Source of the DNA: Amycolatopsis deserti
Lineage (GTDB): Bacteria; Actinomycetota; Actinomycetes; Mycobacteriales; Pseudonocardiaceae
Reading direction: 5' to 3'
DNA length: 64,000 nucleotides
Assembly (NCBI RefSeq): GCF_014653945.1
Contig: NZ_BNAU01000002.1
Span: forward strand, 863,914-927,913
Shown: piece by piece, positions 9,801 through 21,800 of the stretch
How positions within the stretch are numbered: the first letter of the stretch is position 1
Layout of the letters: each line of letters opens with the position of its first letter
Translations under genes and position numbers: made by a program
The notes under the pieces: generated by a model
Seen by the model: only the letters and a program-made list of their open reading frames with translations
Database searches by the model: none
What the model was told of the DNA's origin: nothing

Positions 9801-12800
9801 CGTGGTTGATCGCGATGACCGCCGCGTGCGGCCCGTGCGGGTCGCCGGTGAGCCGGTGCAGCATCAGGGCCATCGCGCCGGGCCGTTCCCGCAGAGCGAA
9901 CTCGACCGCGCCCTGCGCGTGCACACCCGGGTCGCGGCCGGGATAGGTGGCGAACCGGGCGCCGGTGACCTGTTCCACCCGTCCCGCGGCGCCGAGCTCG
10001 GAGCCGAACGGCTCGCCGTCGCGGATGCCCCGGAAGGCGGCCATCGCGGGGAGCTTGGGCACGCCGTCGTGGTAGATCGACCGGGCGGCGAGGAAGGCCT
10101 CGAACGACTCGATGCCCGGCCGCCACAACAGCGGGGCCCACTTCTTCGGGTTCAGCTTCGCGGTGTAGGAGCCGTCCTTGGCGAGGAGGACCTTGCGCAG
10201 CTTCTCGACGGCTTTGTCGATAGGCGGCCGCAACCCGTCCGGCTGGTCGTAGGGCGCGCCGACCTCGTCGCTGGTGTCCGTGGCGCCGTGGGTCGAGTTC
10301 AGCAGGGCGAGCAGATCGGGCCGGACCTCGCCGAGGCGGAGCAGCTGGGCGGGGGTCAGCTTCTCGGCGTCGATCAGTTTCAGGACGTGGTGGATCCACT
10401 CCTCGTCCGACATCTTGCCGGCCGGGTACCGGACCGGGGACGCGGTCACCACGTCGGAGGGCAGGGCCCCCAGCTCACGCTCCCACATCGTGGTGAGCAG
10501 CTCGGCCAGGCGGATCCCTTGCCACCGGGCGGTGTTCTGCAGGCTCCGGACCGTCATGGCGAACCGCGCCGGGTCACCGGCCACTGCCGCGATGGCCCGC
10601 AGCTGCAGCCGGGCCGGCCGGTCGTCGACCAGGGAGTTGTAGAGGGCGGCGACCTCGGGCGGGAAGGACGTGGGGTAGGCCGCGACGTCATCGTTGATCA
10701 TCTCGAGGACGTGGATCTGCTCGGCCAGGTTCTTCCAGCCGGCGCGATCGGCGTGCGGGATCGCCTCGAAGTAGCTCTGGGTGGGCGGGCGGGAGCTGAT
10801 CTCCGACAGCGGCAAGCCGTTGATCGGCACGGCCGCGGCCACCGCCGCGGACCTGCCCGGTCCGGCGTGGACGATCACGTCGAGGGCGTACACCCCGTCC
10901 TCGTGGCCGTACAGCGGCGTTGAGGCGGCCCTGCCGTGCGCCGGGTCGAGGAACACCGGATCCTCGCCGCGGCGAGCGGCGATGCCGGTCACGTGCGGTT
11001 CCTCGCCGTCCCGGTGGACGACGACGTAGGCGAACGCGTTGCCGCCGGCCCTGGCCAGGGCGTTGACGACCGTCTGGTACGCAGCGGCGATCTGCTCGGC
11101 ACGCTGAGCCGGATCCACCTGGCGAACGTCGATCAGGCGCTGGAACCGCCCGCCGCGATCCTCGATGCGGTCCACCGGCTCGCTGCGCAGCGGCTTGCCG
11201 GGGTCGCCGTCGGCGAAGCCGTCGAACGTCCGCCGCGCCGCGACGTCGAGGTCGAGGCCGATCCAGTAGTCGTGGATCACCATCGCGGCGTCGGCGTGCG
11301 CCAGCGGTCCGGCCGGGTCGGCCGGCCACGGCGCGAGCATCCGCGCCGCACGTGCGAGGTCGTCCGTAGAGGGCTCGGCCTTCTCGCCGAACACCGTCCG
11401 GGCGATCGCCAGCCGGGCCTCGGGCGAGGGCACCAGGCCACCGCGCTCGCCGAGCACCCTGGATGCGCGTGCCGGCGGGAACGGCGATTTCCGCGTCATC
11501 TCGCGGACCTCGCCGCGGACCACGTTGTGCACCGCCCATTCCGGCTCGGGAAGGTCGCGTTGCTCCTCCGGGGACAGCTGACGAAGCTCCTCGCGGGCGG
11601 CCAGGTCAAGCAGCTCCTCCCGCTCGGCCAGCAGGGCGCGGGTCAGCGGCTGCAAGTGTGCTTCGGCGATGGCGTCGAAGTCGCGGCCCTCGGGCAGCGA
11701 GATCGCGATGTCCCCGGCCTGCTCGGCGAGATCGCCGCTCACCGCGGAGTCCCCGTGCTCGGCGACGGCCTCGGCCTGCTGGAGCGCGAGCACGTCCAGC
11801 GTGAGGAGCCGTCCGGCCAGCGCGGCGTCCACGGCCGTCGCCTCGCCGGGGCCACGTGACCGGCCGAGACGGAGCCGCTGGCCCCGGGGCTCCTGACGCA
11901 GTTCGTGCCGGGCCCGGCCGAGCTGGCCGGCCAGCTCCCGCGTGGCCTGGTCCCGCCCGGTCCCGGGCTCCAGCCGGAGCCGGATCGTGCCGGTCGGCCC
12001 GGCAGGGTGCCCGGCGAAGGCCGGCATCAGCCGCGGCCCGCGCCTGGTCGCGGAACCGGTGTAGTCGACCGCGATCGGCACGCCCGCGAGCTCGGCCTGC
12101 AGCTCCCCGTCGGTCCGGGACAGGCGCAGCTCCGGCAGCAGCCGCGCGAGAGCGGTCAGTGCGAGGCGGAGCTGTTCGCGGTCGTGCCGGACTCGCTGCT
12201 CAGGGTCGTCCCCACGGTCGGCGCCGGTTCCCCCGTCCGTTCCAGCAGCACCGTCGTCCACCCGTTGCGGCGCGCCAGCGGCGACGGGAACTCCACGGAC
12301 CGGACGGACCAAGCGCGACCAGTCGCCGAATCGGTCAGGGTCAGCCCCGGTTCGATCGGGTCCCCCTCTTCCCGCCCCAGCAGCCGGATCCCCGGGAACG
12401 CCTCCAGATCGTCCACCTTGGTCACCTGGAACGTCGTCATCACCATGTCCTTCCCCGTGGAACAGGAACGGTACGACCTCACCCTCGGGCGCGGGTAGCT
12501 GGTCCGGCTCGGCGACCGGCGGCTGGGCCCGGCGGCCGTGCAGGCGGTCGACGGCCGCGTCGCCGTGGGCTTCGGCGTTGCTCTCCAGCAGGGGGACCAT
12601 GTTCGCGGTGGGACGGGCGCCCAGGCGCAGCTGGCCGACGTGCGCCAGCTCGTGCCCGAGCACGCGTGCCAGCGTGTCCACCGACGCGAACGCCTCGGGC
12701 GCCAGCCAGACCTCGTCCTCGGTGAACGTCGGCGTCATGCCCAGCACGCCCTCTTCACGCATCAACGCGAGGATCTCCGGGTCGCTCACGATCCTGATCC

Positions 12801-15800
12801 GGACGTCGGTGACGTCGAGTCCGGACCGCACGGCCGCCCAGCGGGCGGTTTCCACCGACGGCTCCAGCGGGCCGGCGGGCAGCACCGACTGCACGGGGTA
12901 TGTGCCGGGAGGCAGCGTGCCGGAGACGTGCTCCTCCACCGCCAGCCGGACCTGGCCGACGGTGAAGGTGCGGCCGGTGCCCCACAGCTCGTGCGCCCGG
13001 TTCAGCTTCGCGGTCAGATCCGCCACCAGCTCCGTCTTGCGTGCGGGAGGCGTGTCCGGATCGGCGAACGCCTCCGCCACCCGGATCGTGTCGTCGATCG
13101 CGGACTTGATCTGGAAGTGCGCCCGGTGCCGGGGCAGGTCCTCCTCCCAGCCGGCGATCGCCTCCGCCGGCATGACTTCGGCCCAGCGGCGGAGCAGGCG
13201 GGCCTCTTCGTCCGCCGTGTACCGCATGAGGTGCAGGTGCCGCGCCATCTCGGCGACCGGGTCGCCGTAGAGCGCCAGCTCCCAGTCGAGGAAGACCGCG
13301 CCGTCGTCCCGGACGAGGATGTTGCCGCGATGCAGGTCCATGTGCACCAGGCCGAACGGCCGCCTGGTCAGCTCGTTCCAGCTCTCGCGCACGGCGGCGA
13401 GCGGCTTCTCCGGCACGGCGAAGACGTTCAGCAGCTCGCCGTGCTCCTCGACGGCCCGCGCGTGCACCTGCTCGGTCAGGTCGGACAGCCGCCGGCCGAA
13501 CGACACCGTGTCACCGCTGGACGGCCAGCCGTCGGGCAGCGGCGGCAGCTCGGCCGCGCGGACCCGGCTCGCCTCGGCGAACAGCCGCGCGACGTCGTCG
13601 AGCACGTGGTCCGGCACGGCCTCGCCCGGTGCCAGTGTGCGGCCCTCCTCGAAGGTCTGCACCTGGTTGGCGCCCAGTGACTGCCACATCTGGTTGACGT
13701 TGGGCAGCTGGCTGGCCGCGCCGGGCAGCACCGGCCGCAGCCGGGCGAGCAGGTCCGCCTCGTGCCAGATCCGCAGGTCCACAGAGGACGCGCCGTCGAC
13801 CGGGATCCGGACGTTCACCGGACCGAACCAGGTGTCGACGCGCACGTTGCGGTTGTAGAAGCCTTCCGTGCCCGGCTGTGTCCGGGCCAGCGCGATGACC
13901 GTTTCGCCCCACCATTCGCGCAACGCCAGGTGCTCCAGGTCGCGGTCGGCCGGGTGCACGCCCTTCTCGCGCATCTCGGCTTCGATCTCTGCCAGCAGCT
14001 CCTCGGCCTCGCGCCGGGCCAGCGCGGGCGGCTCGTTGTCGCGCACGTGCTGGTCGAGGTCGGACCACGTCCACCGGTCCGGCAGCTGGTCCGCGCGGAC
14101 ACCGTGACGCGCGAACACTTCGGCGGCCGACTTCGTGCCCTCGGCGAGAACCTCCCGCAACACCTCGACGGTCTTCGGCGCGTACCAGCCCGCCGCCTCC
14201 GCGAACTCCAGCAGATCCAGCATCTGCCGACGGCTGTACTCCGCCGTGCGCTTGGCGATGTACTGCGCCAGCTGGTCGCGGTCCTCGGACATGACGGCGC
14301 CGTCGTAGGCGTAGCGCCAGCGGAACTGCTCGCTCTTGAGGAAGTCGCCGCGGCGGAACCAGCTCGCCGAGATCACGTTGACGGTGGTCGAGACGATCCC
14401 GGACAGCGCCTGCATGACGATGTTCCGCGCGCTCGGGTCCGCCGGCGCCGCCTCCCCCGGCCGCTTCGGCTTCGGGTCCGGCCGCATCGCCTCGGTGGTG
14501 GCGCGGTTGATGAAACTGCCGACGTTGCCCGGGCCGAGCTCGTCGAGCATCAGGTTGAGCGCGCCCGGCACGCCGGTCGGGCCGTGGTGGTACACCGCGA
14601 CGATCCGCGAGATCCGGTCCAGCGCCTCGTCCACGTCCTCGCCGACGACCAGGAAGTGCGAGTCGATCGCGTTGGCCAGCACACGGGTGGGCTCGCCCGG
14701 GATACCCGTGACGAACCGGAAGATCAACTGCTGCCGGTGCGCGCCCCGGAGCTTGGCCCACAATTCCTTCGGTCCGGGCTTGGTGACCTTGTCGATGTGC
14801 AGGACGAGCTCGCCGTTGCCGTAGCGCAGGGCCTTCGCGAGGTGCTTGACGCGGCCGGTGAGCTCGCCGCTTTCCCGCATGCGGTCGATCTCCTCGAACA
14901 GGACGCCGGGCTTCGGCAGTTCGGCGCGGCGGTCGAGGATCTCCCGCGCCTTCCTGCGCAGCGCGGGGTCGTCCAGGTGGTTGCCGAGCAGCTCGCGCAG
15001 GTCGGACTCGGTCTCCCGGACCTCGGTGGCAAGCGCCCAGGCCCAGTCGTCCATGACGCGGGCCGTCGCCACCTGGGGGTTCAGTTCCTTGAGCAGGCGG
15101 GCCGCGGTCCGCTCGATGGCGTTGCGGGCCGTGACCATCCGCATCGCGCCGTCGACGGTCCGCTGCCCGGCCTCCGTCGCCGACTGCCCGGCCGCGGCGG
15201 TGTTGCCCTGTTGCACGCTGACCGCGGCGCTGACCGCGCCGCTGCCCATGGCGCGGCCGAACGCGGCGATGCCCAGCTGGCGGATCTCGCGGCGGTGCAT
15301 GAACCGTTCCCGCTCGATCAGGTCGTCGGCGTGCCGGTGCATCCAGCTTTCCAGGCGGTCGGCTGTGACGCGGGTGCCGTCGGCGGTCCACTGTGCGGGC
15401 AGCCGCATCACGAACTCGCGGACGTCGGTGTTGCCGTTCTTGTAGATCGGCCCGTGGGTGAGCATCGGCGAGACGTGGCCGGGCAGTTCCGCGGTGGCGC
15501 CGATCTTGATCCGCAGCTCGCCCGGCACCTTCGGCGTGCGCAGGCGCGGGTTGGCCGAGATCACCACGGTCAGACCGTCGCCCTCGCGGACCGCCGCGGC
15601 GATCTCGTCCGGGGTGAAGGCCTCGCCGGCGGCCTTGCGCTTCGCGGGTTCCCTGGCCGCGTCGGCCTTCTCCTCGGCGACGCGCTCGGCCCTGATCTCG
15701 GCTGCCTTGGCCGCTTCGAGTGCGGCGACGGCGGCCTCGGCGGCCACGACCTTCCGGGCCAGCACGTCGGGCGAGGCGTTCTCCTTCTCGGCCTTGCTCA

Positions 15801-18800
15801 GTTCGTCCGCGGTCTGGTCGACCGCCTTCTCCGCGGCGGCGACGGCCTTCGTGGCCTTCTCGTGCTCGGCCTGCGCCTTCTCGGCCGCGACCTCCTCCGC
15901 GGTCAGGAACCGCGCCGACCTGATACCGGGGCGGGTGATCGCGCGGGCGCGGAACTTCTCCGCGGCCTCGGCGACCAGCCCGGGCACGGTGTCCGGCGCG
16001 AGCTCCTCCGCGGGTTTGGCCGGCAGGTGCCGGGCGAGTTCGGCGGCGACGCCGCGGTTCACCGCCACGCTGGCGCCCACGAGCTGGACCGACGTCTGCG
16101 CCATCTGGATCTTGGCGCTCGCGCCGATGAGCGCCTTGAGGCCCTGGCGTTCCCGGACCGCGTCCTCCCACAGCTTCCGGGCCAGCGCGTTGTACTTGAA
16201 GTTGAGGTAGCGCGACGACATGAACCCGCCGCGGGACCCGGCGCTGCCCACGATCAGCGGCGAGATCAGCTCGGGGCTGTGCGCCGCCAGGTTGAAGCCG
16301 ACGGTGATCGCGGCTTCCAGCGGCAGCGTCGTGAAGTTCTCCTTCGCCAGCGACTGCAGCGTGGGCTGGATCCACAATTGCGCGCCCTTGGTCACCACGT
16401 CCACCAGCTGCTCGGCCAACGCGTCGCGGATCGCGGCATCCCCGCCGAGGTAGGCGTTGGGTGACACGCCGATCCAGTAACGCTGCTCCGAGGAGGGCAC
16501 GTCGCCGCCCTTGAGCAGCTGGAACGAGCGCTCGACGCCGCCCACCACCAGCGAGACCTTGAGCGTCTCACCCGAGGGCAGCTTCAGCACCAGGGTGCCG
16601 GCGTCGCGCACGGACTGGGCTCCCGCGTCCCGTGCGGCGATCTGCTCGTCCTCCCAGTGCACCTCGGTCATCTCCGCGAAGGTCTTCCGCAGCTCCGCGT
16701 TGTGCAGGTAGTGCTGTGGGAACCGCTGCGCCGCGACCTGCTCGGCGAGCTCCGCCCCGAGGCGGGTCATGCGCTGCTGGAGGTCGGCCACCTCCTCGCC
16801 GGTGAGCTGGGCGAGCCGCTCCGGCGGCGGCGCGTCCGGGACCGTGGTGTGGGTCAGCTCGGCCACCGGGTGCAACGTCGTCGCCGTGTCGTGCGCGCCC
16901 TGGGTCAGCGATTCGGCGGTGGGGCCGATGCCGCCGCGCATGATGAACGCGCGCAGGCGGCGCATCTCGTTGGCGGACTCGGTCTGCTTGGCCACCGAGA
17001 TGTAGTACGCGGACGGGGCCACTGCGGTGGCCCAGCCGAGGTAGACCCCGCGGCCGATCAGGTAGAGGGCGCTGAGTCCCTGGCCGAGCGCGAGCGAGGC
17101 GAGCGTGCCCGCCGCGACGCCCGCGCCGCTGCCGAGCTGGACCAGCAGGGTGGTCCGGGCCTGCACACCGGCCGTGGGCAGCTGCGAGCGGTAGGCGGCG
17201 ACCTGTTCCACGAGCAGCTCGCGCAGCGCTGCGACCACCTGCTCGCGGTCGGCGTCGGGCCGGACGGCGACGATCAGCTGGCCGCCGTCGACCCACATCA
17301 CCGGCACGATCGCCGGCATTTCCAGCGCCACACCCTCGGTGGGATCGGAACCGTGCTCGGCGATGTACGCGTCGAGGTCGGCGCGCGTGGTGATGCGGAC
17401 GCCTTCGTCGTGCTGCTCGATCCAGTTCGCCTTGGCCCGCAGGCGGAACTCCTCCGCCAGCGGGTGCGCGCCCGCCTCGATCTGCTCCAGCGACGGGCCG
17501 ACGTTGAACTGCAGGGTGAACCCGGACCGGAACAGGCGGCCGCCGTGCGAGGCGTCCGTGCCCGACCACCAGGTCACCTTGACGACGTTGTGGAACGACG
17601 GCTCGGCGGAGGCCACCGCGTCCGGCGGCTCCTGCTCGTCCACCGGCGTGAACAGCGTCTTGATGGCGAACTCGTTGCTCTGCTGCAGGTTGATGGAGTA
17701 GAGCCGGTCGTCGAGGACGCCCTTGACGTTCTTGTCACCGAACTTCTCGGTGAGAGTGGCTTCGAGCGCGTACGCCAGCCCGGGCGACGGGTGTTCCGCG
17801 GCCGTGCGCATCTGGGCGAGCAGCGTCAGTCCGTAGTAGACACTCGCCCGCCGGTCGCGGAAACGCGGGTGCGTCCGCATGACGTCCTCGAGCAGCTTGA
17901 AGCGGTGGTCGCTGCGGGCGATGCCGACGCTGAGGCCGAGGCCGTGGTCCTCACCGGTGGCGTCACCGTTGACCAGGCGCCGGAGGTCGTCCTCGACCGC
18001 CTCCAGTTCGGCCACCGCGCGCCGCTCCGCGGGATCGAGGCCGGTCAGGTCGGCGAAGTCGCGGGCGCGCGTGCCCTCGTGCGCCTGCTCGTTGAGGAAC
18101 CGGACGACGCGCTGGTGCTGCTCGACGAGGTCGAAGATCCGCGCGACGGCGGCCAGGTCGCGCTCGGACAGGGTCGCCGCGGTCTGCTTGTCCTCGCCGA
18201 GGGGATCCGGGCGCAGCGCGCGCGACCCGTCCTGGGCCGGGTCGAGGTCCTCGCCGTGGGCGGCGAGCCGCGGATGCTGCTCGTGCACGCGGCGCAGCGA
18301 CTCGGCTTCCCGCGTCAGTTCGGACAGAGCCACGTCGAGCGGCCGTCGCAGTTCTTCGGCGCGCTGGATGGCGCGTTCCAGGTTCCGGCGCGAGACCTCG
18401 ATGTACTGCTCGGCGGTCGCGGATGTGATCGCTTCGCCGTCCAGGTCCGGCAGTGGCGCGTTCGCCGCCTCCGCGGCGCGGGCCTCCTCGGCCGTCTGGG
18501 TCCACAGGTGCAGCCGGACCAGTGCGAAGTCGGCACGCTCCAGTTGGGCCTGGTGGTCCTCGCGGCGGTTGCGGACCAGCTCCAGCACCCCGGCGAGACG
18601 CCGGTACCGGTGGGTCAGGGCGGCCTCGGTCTCGGTCTCCCCCGTCTCGTGCCGGGCGATGAGCTCGTCGATCTGCGCCGACAACGCGTCGAGGCGGGGA
18701 CCGAGGGAGTCCAGCACGCCGGTCAGCGGGGCGGCCAGTTCCTCGGCGCGTTCGACCACGGCGGCCGGGTCGTCGCGCCCCTCGGTGGCCGTGGCCAGGG

Positions 18801-21800
18801 CCGCCCAGCCGCGCTGGTGCGCCTCGGCCAGCTTCGCCAGGTCGTCGAGCTGGGTCCGCACGCGCCGGTCCGCGGCGAAGCCCGGCTGCGCAGCGGGTTC
18901 CGGCGTCTCGGGCAGCTGGTGCATCGCTTCGGCCGTCGTCAGCTCGGCGGCGACGTCCCGCTGGGCGAACCCGTCGGTGACCGCGGCGCCCGTGAGCTGG
19001 CCGACCATCCACGCCGCGAACCGCGGACCGTGGGCGTGCAGCGCGGCCTGGATCCGCTCGGGCGCGCCGGCGGGGATCTGCGCGCCCTGGTGGTACAGGT
19101 CGAGCAGCGTCCTCGTGGTGCGGGCGAGGCGGACCTGCTCGGCCTGCGGGAGGCGTTCGATCTCGGCGCGGGCGCCCGGCACGAAGTCGGCGTCCGATCC
19201 GGGCAGCAGCGCGGCCGCGGGCAGGCCGTCGGGCAGGCTGTGGAACGCGTCGGCGATCGCCGCGGGGTCGGCTTCGGCGAACTGCCTGCGGACCGGGGCG
19301 GTGACGAAGTGGTCGCCCAGCACCAGCAGGGCGGCGACCTCGCGCAGGCGCAGCAGCTCCGCCCGCGACGGGTCGGCCGGGATTCCGGCCCGCTCCAGCC
19401 AGGCCCTGAACGCCGGGAGATCGTCGGCGCGGAACCCGAACCACGGCGCCGCGTCGGCGATCGTCCGCGGAACTCGGCGTGGCGGGGTCGCGTTCGTCGC
19501 GGCGTCCAGCCCGGTGCGCAGATCGCCCGCCCAGCGCCGCGCGAGCTGGGCCAGGTAGTCGGCGCCGTGGATGTGCGCGACCTGGACGGCCCGGGGCAGG
19601 AGATCGCCGAAGGTCCGGTGCAGCGCGGGCAGGTCGAGGTCCTGGGTCAGCAGCGCGTAGGCGTTGTCGCCGTGCGCCACGGTGTCGCGCATGACGTCGA
19701 AGGGCACCAACGGCGCGGGGCGGGCCGGTGCGACGGGGACTTCCGTGCCCTGCCACGCCGGGTCGAACCGGTTGACGGTGACCGGGTCCTCGCCGCGCCG
19801 GGTGGTCCGTGGGGCGACCCGGCCGTCCGGCGCCGGCTGTTCGGCCAGCATCCGGAGGGTCTTCTCGGTGAGGTGGTCGGCCTGCACCTGGCGGATGCCC
19901 AGCCCGGCCGGGAGGTCGGTGGCGATCCGGTCCAGGAAGCGGGTCATCTCGGCGAGGTCCCGGATCGGGGCGTCACCGGCTTCCCGCTGCCGGGCCATCG
20001 CCTCGAGGATCATCAGGCGGCCGGCGAGGTCCGGCGTCAGCGCGGGCTTCTTGCGGCCGAGCAGCCCGGCGAACAGGCCCTGGCGCCGCTGCTGCAGCTC
20101 GTGCAGGGACCGGCCCAGGTGGTAGGCGATCTCGCGGGTCGCCTGGACGGGGCTGAGGCCGGCGGCCAATTCCACCTGGATCCGGCTGTCCCCGTCCTCG
20201 GTGAACACCGCCGAGCGGGCGACGACGGGTTCGCCCGTCTCCTCGGCGGTGTTCAGGACCTCGCCGGAGCTCAGGAAGATCGTGACCGGCGTGCCGCCCA
20301 TGCGGAACTGGGCCACGCTGCCCGCGGCATTCTCCCGCGTGCGGTCCGGGAGCGCGTCGCCGAGCAGCCGCACCGCGTCCAGGACCTCTGCGGCACTGCG
20401 CACCACCGGCCGAGGCTCGGGTGCGGGTACGGGTGCCGGTGGCTCGTTCACCGGGCCGGGCGCCGGAGCGGGTGGCGGCTCGGACTGCTTGGTGCCGAGC
20501 ACGGTGAAGCCGCCCAGTCCCCGGCGCACCTGAGCGTCCACACCGGACTCGGCGAGCGCGGTGACGATCGGGGACGGGTCGGTCCCCCCGCCCAGCGTGA
20601 TTTCCACTGTGGACGCCAGCGGCAGCGCCGCACCCAGCAGGCGCACCGCCTCCGGCGTGAGCGCCTCGGCGGGCAACCGGTGCAGGCGCACCCGCACCGG
20701 GCGGTCGGCCGACGGGGTTTCGGCCTCGGCCAGGTGACGGCTGTGTTCGTCCCGCGCGTGGGTGAGCATCGCGCGAAGCCTGTCCTCGTCGCCGTCGCCC
20801 CGGGCCAGAGCGGCCTCGAGCCTGGTCACCGCCTCGCCGTAGACGTGGGCGAACCGGGCCGCGTCGTGGTCGCCCTTGACCATCTCGACGGCGGCGTTAC
20901 CCGTCCAGATGCCGCGGAAGTCCACCTCCGTGGCGCCCAGAGCGATCGCCTGCGCGGTCAGGTCGGCGAAGTGGGCGGCCACGTCCTCGCCGGTGGTGAT
21001 CACGAGACGGCCACCCTCGGGCAGGACGTCGAAGGCGTTGGGCAGCGCACCGATCGCCGGCCCGGTGAACGCGGTCTCCTGCACGCCATCGAAAAGGACC
21101 GAGGCGAACTCCCCGCGCGGCAACGTCGCCGCCGCGACGTCCGCGAGCACGTCGGGCCGCGTTTCCGGGGCGATGTTGACCGAAACATCGCCGTCTCCGA
21201 GCGCGGGCATGTCCGGTGCCCGGCCGCCACCGACCACCACACGCGGCCCCACGGGCAGATCGGGGTACACCGGGCGGCGGCGCTTGCTCCAGCCGACGAG
21301 GCGTCCGTGGCCGTCCGCGCGGATTTCGGCGCCGACTTCGGCGAAGTACCACTCCAGCGCCTCCCGGACGGCGTCCACCGGCACATCCGGGTCGACCTCG
21401 ACGACCAGCCGTCCGTCGTAACGCAGCTTCCACCACGCGGCGTCGACCACGCCGGTCTCCCGGTCCGGCCGGACGCCCCGCAGCACGATTTCCGGCGCGG
21501 GGGCGCCGTCGCGGGCCCGGATCGCCTCGGGGTCGGCGCCGTCGAGCACCACCGCCGACGTGGACGGGACGGCTCGCGAGGCGGCCTCCGGCACGCCGGT
21601 GTCCGCGCTCCGGGCCGGTTCCCGGTACGCGGTCCAGGTGCCGATCTCCCGCAGCACGTCCTTGCCCGGCCACGGATCGGTGAATCCGAGGATCATCCCC
21701 GGGGCGCCGAGGTCGTGCACCTCGCGCGCGGTGGGATAGCCGGGGGTGCCGAACTCGTGCTCGGCGGCCCGCAGCAGGAGCGCGTCGGCCGCCACGATCG

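Noticed and set aside
7054-10923. Very long plus-strand open frame opposite the giant gene, and similar ones at 16,657-23,508 and 24,769-37,086
   Set aside because: Translations are dominated by Arg, His, Gln, Pro and Val with no domains. They are antisense shadows of high-GC coding DNA.
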